From: Welwitschia mirabilis | Taxonomy: Eukaryota > Gnetophyta > Gnetopsida > Welwitschiales | Direction of reading: 5' to 3' | Assembly (NCBI GenBank): GCA_051453625.1 | Contig: JBOZIK010000001.1 | Coordinates: forward strand, 127,527,136 to 127,591,135 | Length of the DNA stretch: 64,000 nt | In this document: positions 1 to 10,900 of the stretch, piece after piece | Position numbering within the stretch: position 1 is the first letter of the stretch | Layout: every line of letters starts with the position of its first letter | Program-made: the position numbers and the translations under genes | Notes under the pieces: model-generated | Database searches by the model: none | What the model was told of the DNA's origin: nothing | Seen by the model: the letters and a program-made list of their open reading frames with translations, nothing else

Positions 1-300
1 AATAATAGAAAACAAAAATGATTATTTTGTTAAATGTCATCTTGCTTATCATCCAAATGACAAAGAGGATGACAGAGGCAAAGACAAAAATTTTTTATCA
101 AAAAACATAGAAAATTATCCAAAAACTAGAAAACTAATAAAACTAACTGTTGTCCTCTCTGTCATGGGGATGACATAGGAGATGACAAATTATTATTGCA
201 GAAATAAAAATAAAAATTATAAACAGAAATAGAAATTAAAAATAGAAATTAAAATCAAAGACTATCAAAACAGAAAGCTAAAAAAAATAGTAAGGCAAGA
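1..300. repeat. Leader-type dyad repeats of the Athila-like family
   Basis: Two copies of a motif built from GTCATC and GATGAC (about 37-80 and 146-190) lie about 110 bp apart in A-rich DNA. The downstream context (GGAGATGACA followed by an ATTATTGCAGAAA-like run) resembles the leader between PBS and gag of the Athila-like copies at 3153-3600 and 49362-49800. The block may be the leader of another copy cut by the window edge, or a 3' repeat of the element to the right. No coding sequence is seen. Confidence 0.5.
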
Positions 301-959
301 AAATTTTATTCAATTCCTAAAACTAAAGCACACTTTTATTGAAAAAAAAGAAAGGAAAATTGGGGATCTATTTTGGTCTCAAGATTTTCAAAGAAATAAG
401 GTCTAAACCAAAAATTTACCAATTAATAAAACATAAGAGATGTACAATTATTTCCAAGTAAAATCAATTGCATGAAAAGAGGAGTAATGGATAATACTCT
501 ATAAGACCACATTAAAGCATAAATTTTGGAAGTCAAAGGGAAGAGAAATGATAAGTTTAGTAAAAGATTTTCATTGAATGTAAGATTTTTATTTTAAGCA
601 TTACAAGAAAAATTATATTTAAGTTAATTAAAAACATTTTTATCTAAATTCAAATTATGATTTTTAATTTTTAAGTTATGTAATGGACAATCTCCCTCAT
701 AATCTTTCTTGAAAATTTTGACTCCCTTACACTCTAAAGGTTGAATTTCTTCTTTATTCTTAAGTTGATCATCACAAAGCACATTCTCATTTGATTTCAT
801 CTCTCTTTCTTCAAGTGGGTGATTTTATAGGAATAAAGTTGATTTGATATTACTTTCAATGTTTATTTAATCATCACCTAAATTTTTCTCAACTACATTA
901 AAAGATCTAATTGAAAACATTTTATTTTCAAAGTGACATTTCATTGTTTCTACTCTTGT
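301..959 (-). other. Degraded internal region downstream of Athila-like protease
   Basis: On the minus strand this follows the protease remnant. Short reading frames exist but every frame has stops. A weak similarity (an FY-LV-FWF-PY-like pattern) is shared with 46060-46200 in the second Athila-like copy, so the stretch probably belongs to the element. RT and RNase H motifs were looked for and not found. The part nearest the protease (700-950) resembles the charged linker after retropepsin. Confidence 0.35.
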
Positions 960-1500
960 GTTAATGATGCAAAGGGTTGTTGCACAAAAGGCTTATCCTA
1001 GAAGTAAAGGGTATCCTCCGTTATGCTTAACTTCTATGATAATCACATTTATTGGATAGTAAGGCTCTTTAATTTAAATTGCTAAATCTTTAATGATGCC
1101 TAACAGTTCCTTAACTGAAGTGTTTTCTAATTTTAAGATAATTAGAGTAGGCTATATTCTATCCTATAAACTAAATATCTTACAAGTGTGAATTGGCATA
1201 ATGTTAACACTCACTCCAATGTCTATTAAAGCTTTTTTAATATTTTTGTTTTACTCTAAAGTAACATTTATTGTAGCTACTTCTAGATCTTTAAATTTGG
1301 GTGATTTTTGTAAAACTAATTTCATGAGGGATTGAGATAGAAAGGCTTTGCTAGGAATGATTCATTTTTATTTTCTTTTCATTAAGTTCTTCCAAAGTTT
1401 TAAGTACCCCAGATTTTGATACAAAATTTTCCAAAAGGATAAGTTTATGCTCACATTATTCATCAAGGATTTTAGATGTTTATTAAACATTGAATTGTTG
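960..1500 (-). pseudogene. Broken retropepsin-like protease of Athila-like element 1
   Basis: This is the aspartic protease that would cleave the Gag-Pol polyprotein of an Athila-like Ty3/gypsy element. Reading the minus strand, a linker with INLSFWKIL and GYLKLWKNLMKRK corresponds to the segment that precedes protease in Athila polyproteins. The active-site block ALIDIGVSVNIMP (family form ALxDLGASINLMP) keeps the catalytic Asp. The C-terminal flap-side block is GYPLLLGxAFCATTLCIINT (family LILGRPFLATARALID). A TAA stop sits after LLLG where Arg is expected, with more stops between the blocks, so the gene is dead. It lies downstream of gag (1501-3152) in the same orientation. A matching copy is at 46939-47680. 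Family assignment is well supported; exact ends are approximate. Confidence 0.8.
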
Positions 1501-3152
1501 TTAAGCCTATTAAGCCAAGGGTGGTTTATTGAGAAGAAGTTTTCTTTTTCTTTTTTCCAAGAAAAGAGAAGTTATCATTTTCTAATATCTTAATGTCTTC
1601 TTCCTCTTATTCTTCATTATTTCTAAAATCATTTTAAAAGGTGGAATGTTCATTTGGAGGAAAGTTTATTTCTTGTCTACTTCTTCTCACAACCTTATAA
1701 TCTTTTATTAGTTCATTGGGTTTGCTAAAGGTTATGTAATGTTCCTTGAGGTCTTTAGTTTGCTATTATTATTTGTTGAAATATGTTCACCATATTTTCC
1801 ATGTTGGAATTTGTTCTTTTAAGTTCCTCTGTAAGGTTATAAGTTGATCATTTAAATATTAAAAGTTTTTTGATCCTAGTTGAGAGCTTAAATTTTCAAA
1901 TTAGTTTCTAAAAGGTTAAGAATTATTTTGAAAATAAGTGTTTAACCTAGGTTGTGCTTAATCTTGATTTTTAAAATTTGAGATGATTGGTTGAAAGCAC
2001 AAACTTTTTATGTATTCTTTCTTTGTATGTTGACAAGAAAGGATAGTTTTTAGTGATATGATAATTATCCTCACATAAATCACAAGTTTGCATAACATTT
2101 CTTTTAGTTGTAAATTTGGAATCTAAGATCATTTCTGCACGCTTCTTCAAGGTTGTTGTAAAATATTTTATAGAATTTTTAGGAATAGATTCTCCCTCTT
2201 TTTATTGTTTAACCTATTTAATTCTTTAATAAGTTGGCCCACAATTGGATTTTATTTAGGAGTTAATCAAGTTTGACTAGCCTCTACAAGTTCTTTTAAT
2301 TTTGTTCAGGTATCATCTAATGTAAGGTTTATGAGGTTTCCTTCATAAAAAAAATATACAATTTGTTTTATGTATGGAGTTAGCTCACTGTAAAAGTAGT
2401 CTATTAGTTTTATTGGTAAAAAAGCATCTACTAGATTAGAATGGTAGGAAACAAATAAATGCTCATATCTGGAGGCATAGTTTTCATTTGGTTATTGTTG
2501 AAAGTTTGTTACCTCCTTTTTTCTTTTTCTTAGGGTTTTTTCACTTATAAATCTTTTTACAAAGGTTTCCTAGACTTGATACCATGTTTTTAAGATTTTT
2601 TGGGGTATATATTTTAGCCAATTTTTTTCTCTATTCTTTAATGTCATGGAAAATATTATCATATATATTCTATTAGGTTTTTTTTTCCATTTCTTGAGGT
2701 GAGGATTAATTGTTTTATGTCTGCTATGTATTAAAGAATGTTCTCCTCATTATCTTCTCCAGTAAAAGTTAGGTAGGCATTCAAATTTTTAAGCTCAACA
2801 TCATCTCCTAGGTATAGATCAAAAGAGGTTGGAATCTTCCATTTCTTGTTGGCTAACAATTCTTTAAAGGGGAGGTTTATATTAGGGGTAGAAGATCCTA
2901 TGACTTGTTTTTGCTTACGAGAGGTACTTGACATTGTGAATTGGTTTTATTCTTCTATACGACTTCCATTAAGAAAATATAATTTTTTAAAAAAATAAAT
3001 TCAAAAGGAGGATTAAGTGCACCTAGAGAGTGCTTTTCTAATTCATTTTCTATGTCTACTAATCCTTCTTTAATGTTCTTCTCTATCAGCAGCCTTTCTC
3101 TCTGATATCTCTTCTTAAGATTGACCATATTATAGCATCCTACAAGTAGCAA
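1501..3152 (-). pseudogene. Broken gag of Athila-like element 1
   Basis: This is a nucleocapsid/capsid precursor remnant. The N-terminal segment (3152-2955) includes NMVNLKKRYQRE and KEGLVDIENELEKHS, likely helical. It is conserved in the second copy at 49228-49361, so it was coding. Next, 2934-2731 contains FDLYLGDDVELKNLNAYL, then a retrotransposon-gag segment with IKQIVYFFYEGNLINLTLDD, and finally a zinc knuckle at 2043-2084 reading CDLCEDNYHITKNY. The last Cys of CX2CX4HX4C has become Tyr (TGT to TAT). Stops and shifts interrupt all segments. The leader, PBS and 5' LTR lie directly upstream at 3153-4710. The start at 3152 is chosen because the upstream peptide is conserved; a start at 2934 is the alternative. 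Confidence 0.8.
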
Positions 3153-3600
3153 ACTATAAAAAATAAGATCAAAAACACTATACTGTTGTCTTTTATATTA
3201 TGGGGATGACAAAAGGAATGATACACATAGAAATCACAAAAAATAGAAACAGAACAAAAATCAAAACAGAAAGCAGAGAAACTTAAAAAATAAGACTTTC
3301 ATCCACCTAATTGTCAAAACAGCATAGGAGACGATAGAGACTAATTTATTGTATAAAAATTCAAAATCCAAAAATAAAATTAAAAGTAAAAATGGCACCT
3401 ATCATTCTAATTGTCATTTTGATGATAGAGGAGACGACCACTATTTTTCTATAGAAAACTAAATCTGAAAAATTGAAAGTCAAAAACTACACACAAAATC
3501 CCTATAGCTCCTAATAAAATAAAATGTCACTATAAATAAATAACTAAATAGAGATCCGATATGCTTACCTGAATGACGACAACCTTTATACTTCTTAATA
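3153..3600. repeat. Leader of Athila-like element 1 with three dyad repeats
   Basis: This is A-rich non-coding DNA between PBS and gag. Three diverged repeat units start near 3185, 3302 and 3397, spaced 100-120 bp. Each carries a GGATGAC- or GAGACGA-type right arm, and two carry an upstream GTCAT arm. The second Athila-like copy has three such motifs in the same place (49396, 49503 and 49617), so the spacing is conserved. Packaging or translation control is possible but not shown. Confidence 0.6.
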
Positions 3601-3625
3601 GCCTTCCCTAGTAATGGCACCAATC
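3601..3625 (-). promoter_or_regulatory. Primer-binding site, tRNA-Asp type
   Basis: The minus strand reads TGGTGCCATTACTAGGGAAG just inside the LTR. It matches the Athila/Tat-type tRNA-Asp primer site TGGCGCCGTTGCCGGGG after C-to-T changes. It fixes the orientation as minus and places the 5' LTR at its right. Confidence 0.8.
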
Positions 3626-4710
3626 TATTGCGGTGTGTATTTATGCAAGTGCTTAAGTTAAAAAGAATTTTATCATTCATAAAATAAATAGATATCTCAC
3701 ATAATAAAACACACTAGTATGAGTGGGAGTAGACTCAAAATGTCATATTCATGTTGAAGTCTATGAGATGAGACTCAGATTAATTTGTAAAATAATAATA
3801 GAAACCAAAAATAAAGGTTAAATGCAAAAAATAAAAGGTTCAATGAAAAATATAAGATGCAATCAATATTGTTGAAATGAAAAATGGAACTAATACTACT
3901 TCTTTTTAGCCTTAACAAAGGCTACTCTTGATAATCTATATCATCCAAGAAATTGTCATCAAATCAAGAGCAACATAGACTATAAGGATCATTAAAGAAA
4001 CTAACATGTAAACATGAAAATAAAACAAGTTTTTTTTATTAAAAAGAGTAACAACATCTGGGTTATAAAATAGTCGAGCTTTAATGGAGGATACATAACC
4101 CTCCACCAAAAGAACATCTTTCTACAACACTTAAGATGCATCTCCTATCTTTTAATCTCTTGTCACGAGAATTTGTGATGCAATAAAAATGAGAAGAAGA
4201 GTTGAAGAGGGACTTATTTATAGGAAAATATAGCAAAAAATACAAACAAAAGATGTAGTAAGACATGTTCATTTATAATTTAGAAATGGACAAAATGGTC
4301 AAGTGTCACTATTAGAGTTAGTTACATTTTAGTGTCATCTTAACTATCATCTAGATGATAATGAAGATGATAGCTTATTATAAAAGATGATTCATAGTGA
4401 TGACTCAACAGTCCATGTCAACATGCAAATGTATCGACATCCTACCTATCATAAGGATAATGGAGGAGATGATGATCTTCTTTAATCATTTTCTTCAAAA
4501 AAAAACTTAACATTTTTGTCAATAATTCTTCTTTAAAGCTCTGTGCATCAGAATGTGCCTTTAATACATCAAATATTGGTAAGAATTGCATATTTCTGAG
4601 ATTTCCTATTGAATCTCCAAAATCCTCAGAATTGCACCTAAACCTATGTAAAAGTCCTACAAAACAACTTATAAAACCCCATAAAATAACCATAAATTTG
4701 TAGCATAACA
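3626..4710 (-). repeat. 5' LTR of Athila-like element 1
   Basis: This 1,085 bp LTR runs from the base next to the PBS to TAGCATAACA at 4701-4710, so on the minus strand it opens with TGTTATGC. It aligns by eye with 49826-51094, sharing GTGGAGGATACAC/AATGGAGGATACA, ATCTCTTGTCACGAG and ACCTAAACCTATGT-type blocks. The far end (CA, here TA) is decayed. Dyad motifs recur at 4330-4372 and 4436-4475. The reading frames here are spurious. Confidence 0.75.
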
Positions 4711-6059
4711 AAGGAGTATGAAAATCCTAATGATGTGTTAAATTTTAAATCTAAATAAAAATGCATGATATATTTTAAATTCATCTGATGTATTTCTATG
4801 ATAATGACTAAATGCTTAAAAATGAGAATAAGAATTTATTAATAAAGCTATATGCAAATCCAGCTAAATATAAATATGAACCTAGATGTGAGTGAAATGT
4901 AATGAGGTTAAGGTGAATGTTATTATGAATAAAATAGTGATTAAATAGACATGAAATACTAATTCATAATAAAATGTAATAATGATGTGGGTGTATGAGA
5001 GTGATAAGGCATATTGATATGAAAATGCATAAAATGGAAACTAAAAGTTTTTATCATGTTTTGATCATTTTATATTATTTTTGCATAATGGAAATTCTAA
5101 TTCATCATGCCAATAAGCCTATAAATTCATTTAGAAAGTCATCATCCATGCTAGACTAACCTCTAGCTAAGACAGATATCAAAAAAAATAGGAATCACAT
5201 AAACCATTAAAGATAGTATGACTCAAGACTCATGCCCCACCTTTTTCCTTACCACTTTTTTTTTTAATTTAATACTTTTCCTTTCATGCTTTCATAAGGA
5301 AAATTGGCATAAGATTACATTCAAACATATAGTATCATCTTGCATTTTTCTGACAGAATTAACCAAGATCAAATAAAGGGTTGTAGTGCTATACCATTAG
5401 CAAGAGTCTATAGCCCTACTTCAAATGTTATGTAATATGAATGTATCATTAGAACTGGACTATCAATAGATGTCCAAAGCCCTAGTGTAGATAACTAAAC
5501 CCAAATCATACTGATCATAAGATAAAATGATGTGACAAAATAAATGAATACTTTTTTTAATGGAAGTAGTAATAGGTTCTATCCACCGTATAAGGGTAAT
5601 GGATATAAACTTCCTATTCTTTTCAATGTTAAAATTAGAACATGAAAATCACCATGCCTCTAAGATACCATATGTAAGAACTAGACATATTAGATTTGAA
5701 ATCTAACACTTATCCCACAATCTAAGCTATGAAGTATAAGAGAAGGCTAGGAAAGACCATCAAGGTTCGATCGTAGGCTAGCTGAGAAGATGCATATCTA
5801 ACCTCCTATGACATTTTATGTTATTTCTCTTTTTTATGTAGTTTTTCTTTGTTTTCTTTTTTTTTTTTTTTTGTGCATGAACGTTGGATGTGAAGTAATG
5901 ATGAAATAAATAAAAATAAGTACATGGAGGGATAATAGTAAAATGATGTAAATCAAAAAAAATCACAATGTGAAAATGTAATGGTACTAATCTAAGGATG
6001 AATGCAAATGCATATGTATCAAAATGAATAGTGTAAATGCGAAAGATCTTACTCTTCTA
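4711..6059 (-). other. 3' region, probably LTR, of the Tat-like element
   Basis: This non-coding DNA lies downstream, on the minus strand, of the integrase remnant at 6060-7130. By position it should be the 3' UTR and/or LTR of that Tat-like element, cut at 4710 by the Athila-like LTR. A poly-T run of about 18 bases sits near 5858. No second LTR copy was found in the window for comparison, so boundaries cannot be set. No genes are seen. Confidence 0.35.
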
Positions 6060-7130
6060 CCTATTGCCTTCTTGAAGTACTAGAGAAGAAATTTCTAAGA
6101 TAAGATGCATTAACTATTTTCTTACATATCTAATATTTTATAGACACTTAGAAATATAATATTGATGACCTAGTAAGGATCTAACCACATTGAGGAGATT
6201 TATGTTATGACCTAGTTTTTTCTAAACTTCTATCCCTTTTTAGAGCTAAATCTCCTACTTGAAACTCTTTATTAGTGAAATTTTTATTAAACCATCATCT
6301 AATCGTAATAAAGATCTTTGACGGTCTTAATTTTTTTATGTTTGAGTTTTGACAATTAATAGATCCTAGTAATGATATTTTGATCAGCTTCCATATAATC
6401 TAAGAAGAATTCATAAGTAGGAATATCTAGATTAATGGGTAATAATGGTTTCTAATCATAGACTAGTTCACAAGATGAGGACTTAATTGATTCTTTGAAG
6501 TGAATTTAATTAGCCCAAATAGTCCACTTAAGTTTCTCATATCATACTAAATCTTTGGATTTTTATCAGTCATCCTCTTGATTATTGATATTACAATTTT
6601 CAAGATGATTTTTCTAGGCCATTACTGTAAGGGTAGTACTTAGTGATGAGTTTGATTAGGCTAAGATTATGTATGGCCCGATCGGGGGTAGTTGACAAAT
6701 ATGAAGGTCAGATCATTATCACGAAGTAGAGAAAATGGAATGTCATATCAAGATATGATTTTTTCTTCTAGAAATATAATCATTTCATAGCTAATAATAC
6801 TTCATGTATCTTTAGCCTTTAACCATTTAGTGAAATAATCGGTTGCAGTGATGATAAAGTAACAATGGATTAAGAAAGAAGGAGTAATAGGTACTATGAA
6901 ATATAAAGTCCATTTGATAAAGGACATCATTTTAAAGATTTTGGCCCCTCTACCCTTGAAGAGTTGGCATGCTAGACATGATTTAGTTATATCATAAGTA
7001 TCTCTTATAATGATTAGCTGATAGTATCCTACTTACATAATCTTATTCAATAGTGATCTATAGCTAAGATCACCCTATCTATGCAATTTCTATAAGTAAT
7101 GATAAGCTTGATCTTAATCAAGACACCTTA
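6060..7130 (-). pseudogene. Broken integrase of a Tat-like Ty3/gypsy element
   Basis: Integrase inserts the element cDNA into the host chromosome. On the minus strand the zinc-binding part keeps SCLACQLFKGRG (family C-x2-CQ) near 6960-6985. The catalytic core shows ITATDYFTKWLKAKD around 6800-6855, containing the first Asp. SLLRDNDLTF near 6703-6730 contains the second Asp region (family SDNGxxF). The C-terminal domain keeps WFNKNFTNKEFQVGDLALKR and ends with NASYLRNFF, like the Tat/Ogre ending NGKYLKRYY. Several in-frame stops show decay. It continues from the RNase H region to its right and was truncated upstream by the LTR beginning at 7951. Confidence 0.8.
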
Positions 7131-7950
7131 AAAACACTTTATGAAAATTTTTGCAATGAAGGATATCTTTTCTAAGGTCAAACTTGGTGAATTTGAAAAT
7201 TAAGATTTTCCTCTCATATTATGAAGATTAGAGAAGCACTTGTGAAATGTTAGATAATATTTGATATTAGCACACAAAGGATTATTACTTGAATTTGATG
7301 CAAATGGCCTAATTTTGGTGTTATCTAACTATAATATGTAGGTAGGTATTGGCTCATAATCAGGTATTGGCTCATAATCAACTTTCATTTCATCATCCCT
7401 AAGGATAATAGCTTAAGCAATCAACTAGGTAAGACTAGTTCCTCTTACTATCTTAGTTGCTCTCCACTATATATCATATTCTTATAATTTCATAATCCAT
7501 TCAGCTCTTTTCTTTGATGAGTCTTATAATTTAGCTAGTGCTACAGTTACTAGGTTAGGCATTACAATGATGATTTTAGCTCTTAAAAGATAATACTTGA
7601 ATTTATTTAGAGTTTTGATAACTATGTATAACTATCTTTTAACTGGGATATACCTTGTTTTAGTATTTTTTAAATGTTTAGACATAAAAGAGATAGGTTT
7701 TTCCCCTTTATTTTGAATTTCTTAGATCAAAATGTCCCACTACAGTTTGCTCACTTGAAAAGGCATATAATAAGAACTTGTTTTTAAGCCATGATGGAAC
7801 TAAACTAGAGCTTTGATAATTGCTTTCTTAATAGTGAGAAAGATCTTTTTTTCTTCCTTATTCTAATTGATCAGTTAATCTTTCTTAAACATGTTATGAA
7901 TTACTTAACTACTTCTATGAACATTGGAATAAATCAATGGAGAAAGTTGT
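7131..7950 (-). pseudogene. Broken RNase H region of the Tat-like element
   Basis: This is RNase H, which degrades the RNA strand during reverse transcription. The minus-strand reading gives RYIPVKR, then LNKFKYYLLRAKIIIVM and KKRAEWIMKL, then EYDIxW and RATKIVRGTSL. These follow the Tat-lineage order (RYxPxE, KLRxYL-HKI, GRLARW-L-EYDI, KAIKGQALADFLA). Stops occur between most blocks. The coding region ends abruptly at 7950 against the LTR of the next element, so RT and gag of this element are missing. A 20 bp direct repeat (GGTATTGGCTCATAATCA) lies at about 7345-7380. Confidence 0.7.
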
Positions 7951-10900
7951 TGTGACACCCTCTCTTCCCTTATCTTAATTAAGAAATATTTTTCCATTTT
8001 CTTTGTTCCTTTATTTTTTAATATCATTATCTAATAGATACATGCAAATTTAGAATCAAATTTTACTTATTCCTTTATTATCATTTCTATATTCTTAAAA
8101 TAAAAAAATCATATTAATATTATATATTTACCAATATTTAATTTCTAGATTATGTTGATTTACAAATAATAGTGATGCCATAAGTTTATGTCCTCCATTT
8201 TTTTCTAATTTTTCATCATGTAAAAGATATCTTATGAATAGGAAGGATATGTAAACTTTTATAAACATACATAGATAAGTTTAAGGATAATACCTAACCA
8301 ATATGGTAGAGGGTTGTAACTCTAATTAATATCATTAAACTCAATATCTAGCATCATATGGACATTAGTTGGTTCTACTTTAGATTCTAAACTACACAAA
8401 CATGGCTGAGATCAAATCCATAGGTTTTCATTTCACTTTAATATACATCCAATATAGGTGATAGGCAATATGTGAGATGGATGCATGATTACAAATAACC
8501 CATGCTTCTTTAAAGTATCTCTGATGGTGAAACATTATTTATTTATGTCAAGGGCTTAAGATCTTAAGTTTGAGTAAGTTCATAGATGGCAGGGTAGGAG
8601 AGTGATAATCATATCGATTTCTAGAAAGGTGTTATTAAAAAAATGCAATGCAACACCTTGGTGATGAAATCTAATTTTAATGATGAACATCATTAGAATT
8701 ATCTTGGATTTAGTAATGTTCAATGAATACACCATATATATGCATGCATATAATTCTAACTAATGTTAATGGATTATTTACCTAGTAATAATAATTCCAA
8801 CAATCATTAGGCTTATTTTATAATAACAACCATAAAAAGAAAACAAACATACAATAACATCCCTATATGTAAGATTACAATAATTAAAATTTAGATAAAA
8901 TAAATAATTAAAATTTAGATAAAATAAATATTCTTTTCCTTTATATCTAATAAATGAAATATTATTTTATTTTTAAATAATAATAAAAATATTCAAAATA
9001 TATCAAATCACATCTTAATAATGTACTTAGAAAAACTAAAACATACCTAAAGTTATGCTAATCCTAAAAACATTCTTCCATGATCATATAATAATCTCCA
9101 TGGATTGGTGCAAAGAAGGTAAACAAAAGAAAGTATAGCTCAAGCATAATTATTAAGATATAAATACTTATCCAAAATTTATATATCTATATTATACATC
9201 AATTAAAAAATGATAAGCTGAAGATTATTTATGTTACTTGAACTACTAACGTAAAAACTCTTACGAGCATACACATTCAAAATGAGATAAAGAAAAAAAA
9301 CGTAAAATAAGTATTTCTATAAATAATATACTATTTATAGGTAGTTTAATTAAAGTTACTAATAGAAGCATATCTTATATACTTAAATTCCCTATAAAAG
9401 TTTATTCAATGCTTTTTCTATAATAAAAAACATTAATTATAATATTTTTTTAGCTCTAAAGAGACAACATAATTAAAAAGTAAGAATTAATTAATTATTA
9501 AGCCAAAAGTAAATTATAATAGTTTTTCAAAAACTAGACACATAATAGGATCTTAAAAATCTAATTAAATAATCTTGCAATTCTAAAAATATTATTTTTA
9601 AGATTATCATTTAAGGTCAAATACTATCAGATTTTATAAAATTACAGTCTTATGGCACTACACTAAAATGACCATAACTTTTAAAATACTATGAGCTTTT
9701 AAATGATTTAAGATGTTTTGCAAAGATTATTTAATTTCCTACAATGTAGGAGGTTTAATTTTGTAGATATCATTACAAATAATTGTAAAAACATAAATTA
9801 CATACTTACTATTATCTACATTTATTTTATAATCTAATTTAATAAATAAATTATTTAAAAATAATTACCCATTAGAAAAATTCCTATTTTTACATTTTTA
9901 CATTTATAATATAATTCAAGACTTACATAAAAAATTTCACTAGTTTATACCTACTAATTAATAAGCTAGAATGTTTTTATCTTATTCCTTTATTTTGGAA
10001 ATTTAATTTTCACCATAACAAAAAAATGATAAAGTCTTCACAACTAGTTAAGCAATAACTTAGATCAGTAAAATAATGAATACACTAACTAATTTCTTAC
10101 AAAATATCTTAAGTAAGCTACTAATTCAAATGATTATGAAAATAAAAATCAAATCAATTTAAAAAACCATTTATTATGAGCCTTAGAATTTCCATGAAAG
10201 AGTACTACCTAAAGAGATTTTTAAGGATTAGAATTTTTCCCTAATAAGATGGACCTAATTCATAATAGATAAAAATATAATATTAAAATAAACATGGGTA
10301 TCCAAATTTATTTTATTAAATATTAAATCCCCTAGTCACTTAATCATAAACATCCATTAGTAACGTTCATCATTAAGCATAAGAGACCCTTCATATCTCC
10401 CCAACATCTTGATGAGAGCCAATGGGAGGGAATAATATTTTTTAACATGATTACAAAAAAATCATATATAATTCCCTAATGCAATATCACATCATTCCAC
10501 TAGAATCTTAAAAACATATTTTATGGACAATTATAATAAAAAGCTTACTTTGAAAGATTAGTAATGTCTTGATAGTTGAAGATTGATGAAGATTCAAGCT
10601 GAAGAGTTCTTTAGCTCCAAGCTTTCAAGATTTAAACTTCACAAGTAAGAGAATTACAAAAAGAGACAGGAAAGAAGGAAATGCACTTATATTAAAAAAA
10701 ATAGAAAATATCTCCCTCTATAAGAGAGGGAAGGATCTCTATATATAGATAAAGAAAGGCACAAAGATTAAGATCACAAGATCATATGATTTAGCATTGA
10801 TAAGTGGGATGAGTACTAAGTGATATTAGAGTATAAAAAGAGATTATATTTATAACTCATGCACCTAACTAGGGTGAGTAATCTTCTTTCTTTAATTTTC

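Noticed and set aside
37-190. Possible CRISPR-like spacing of GATGACA repeats
   Set aside because: Repeats are short, diverged and dyad-symmetric, with unequal spacers; the sequence is plant retrotransposon DNA.
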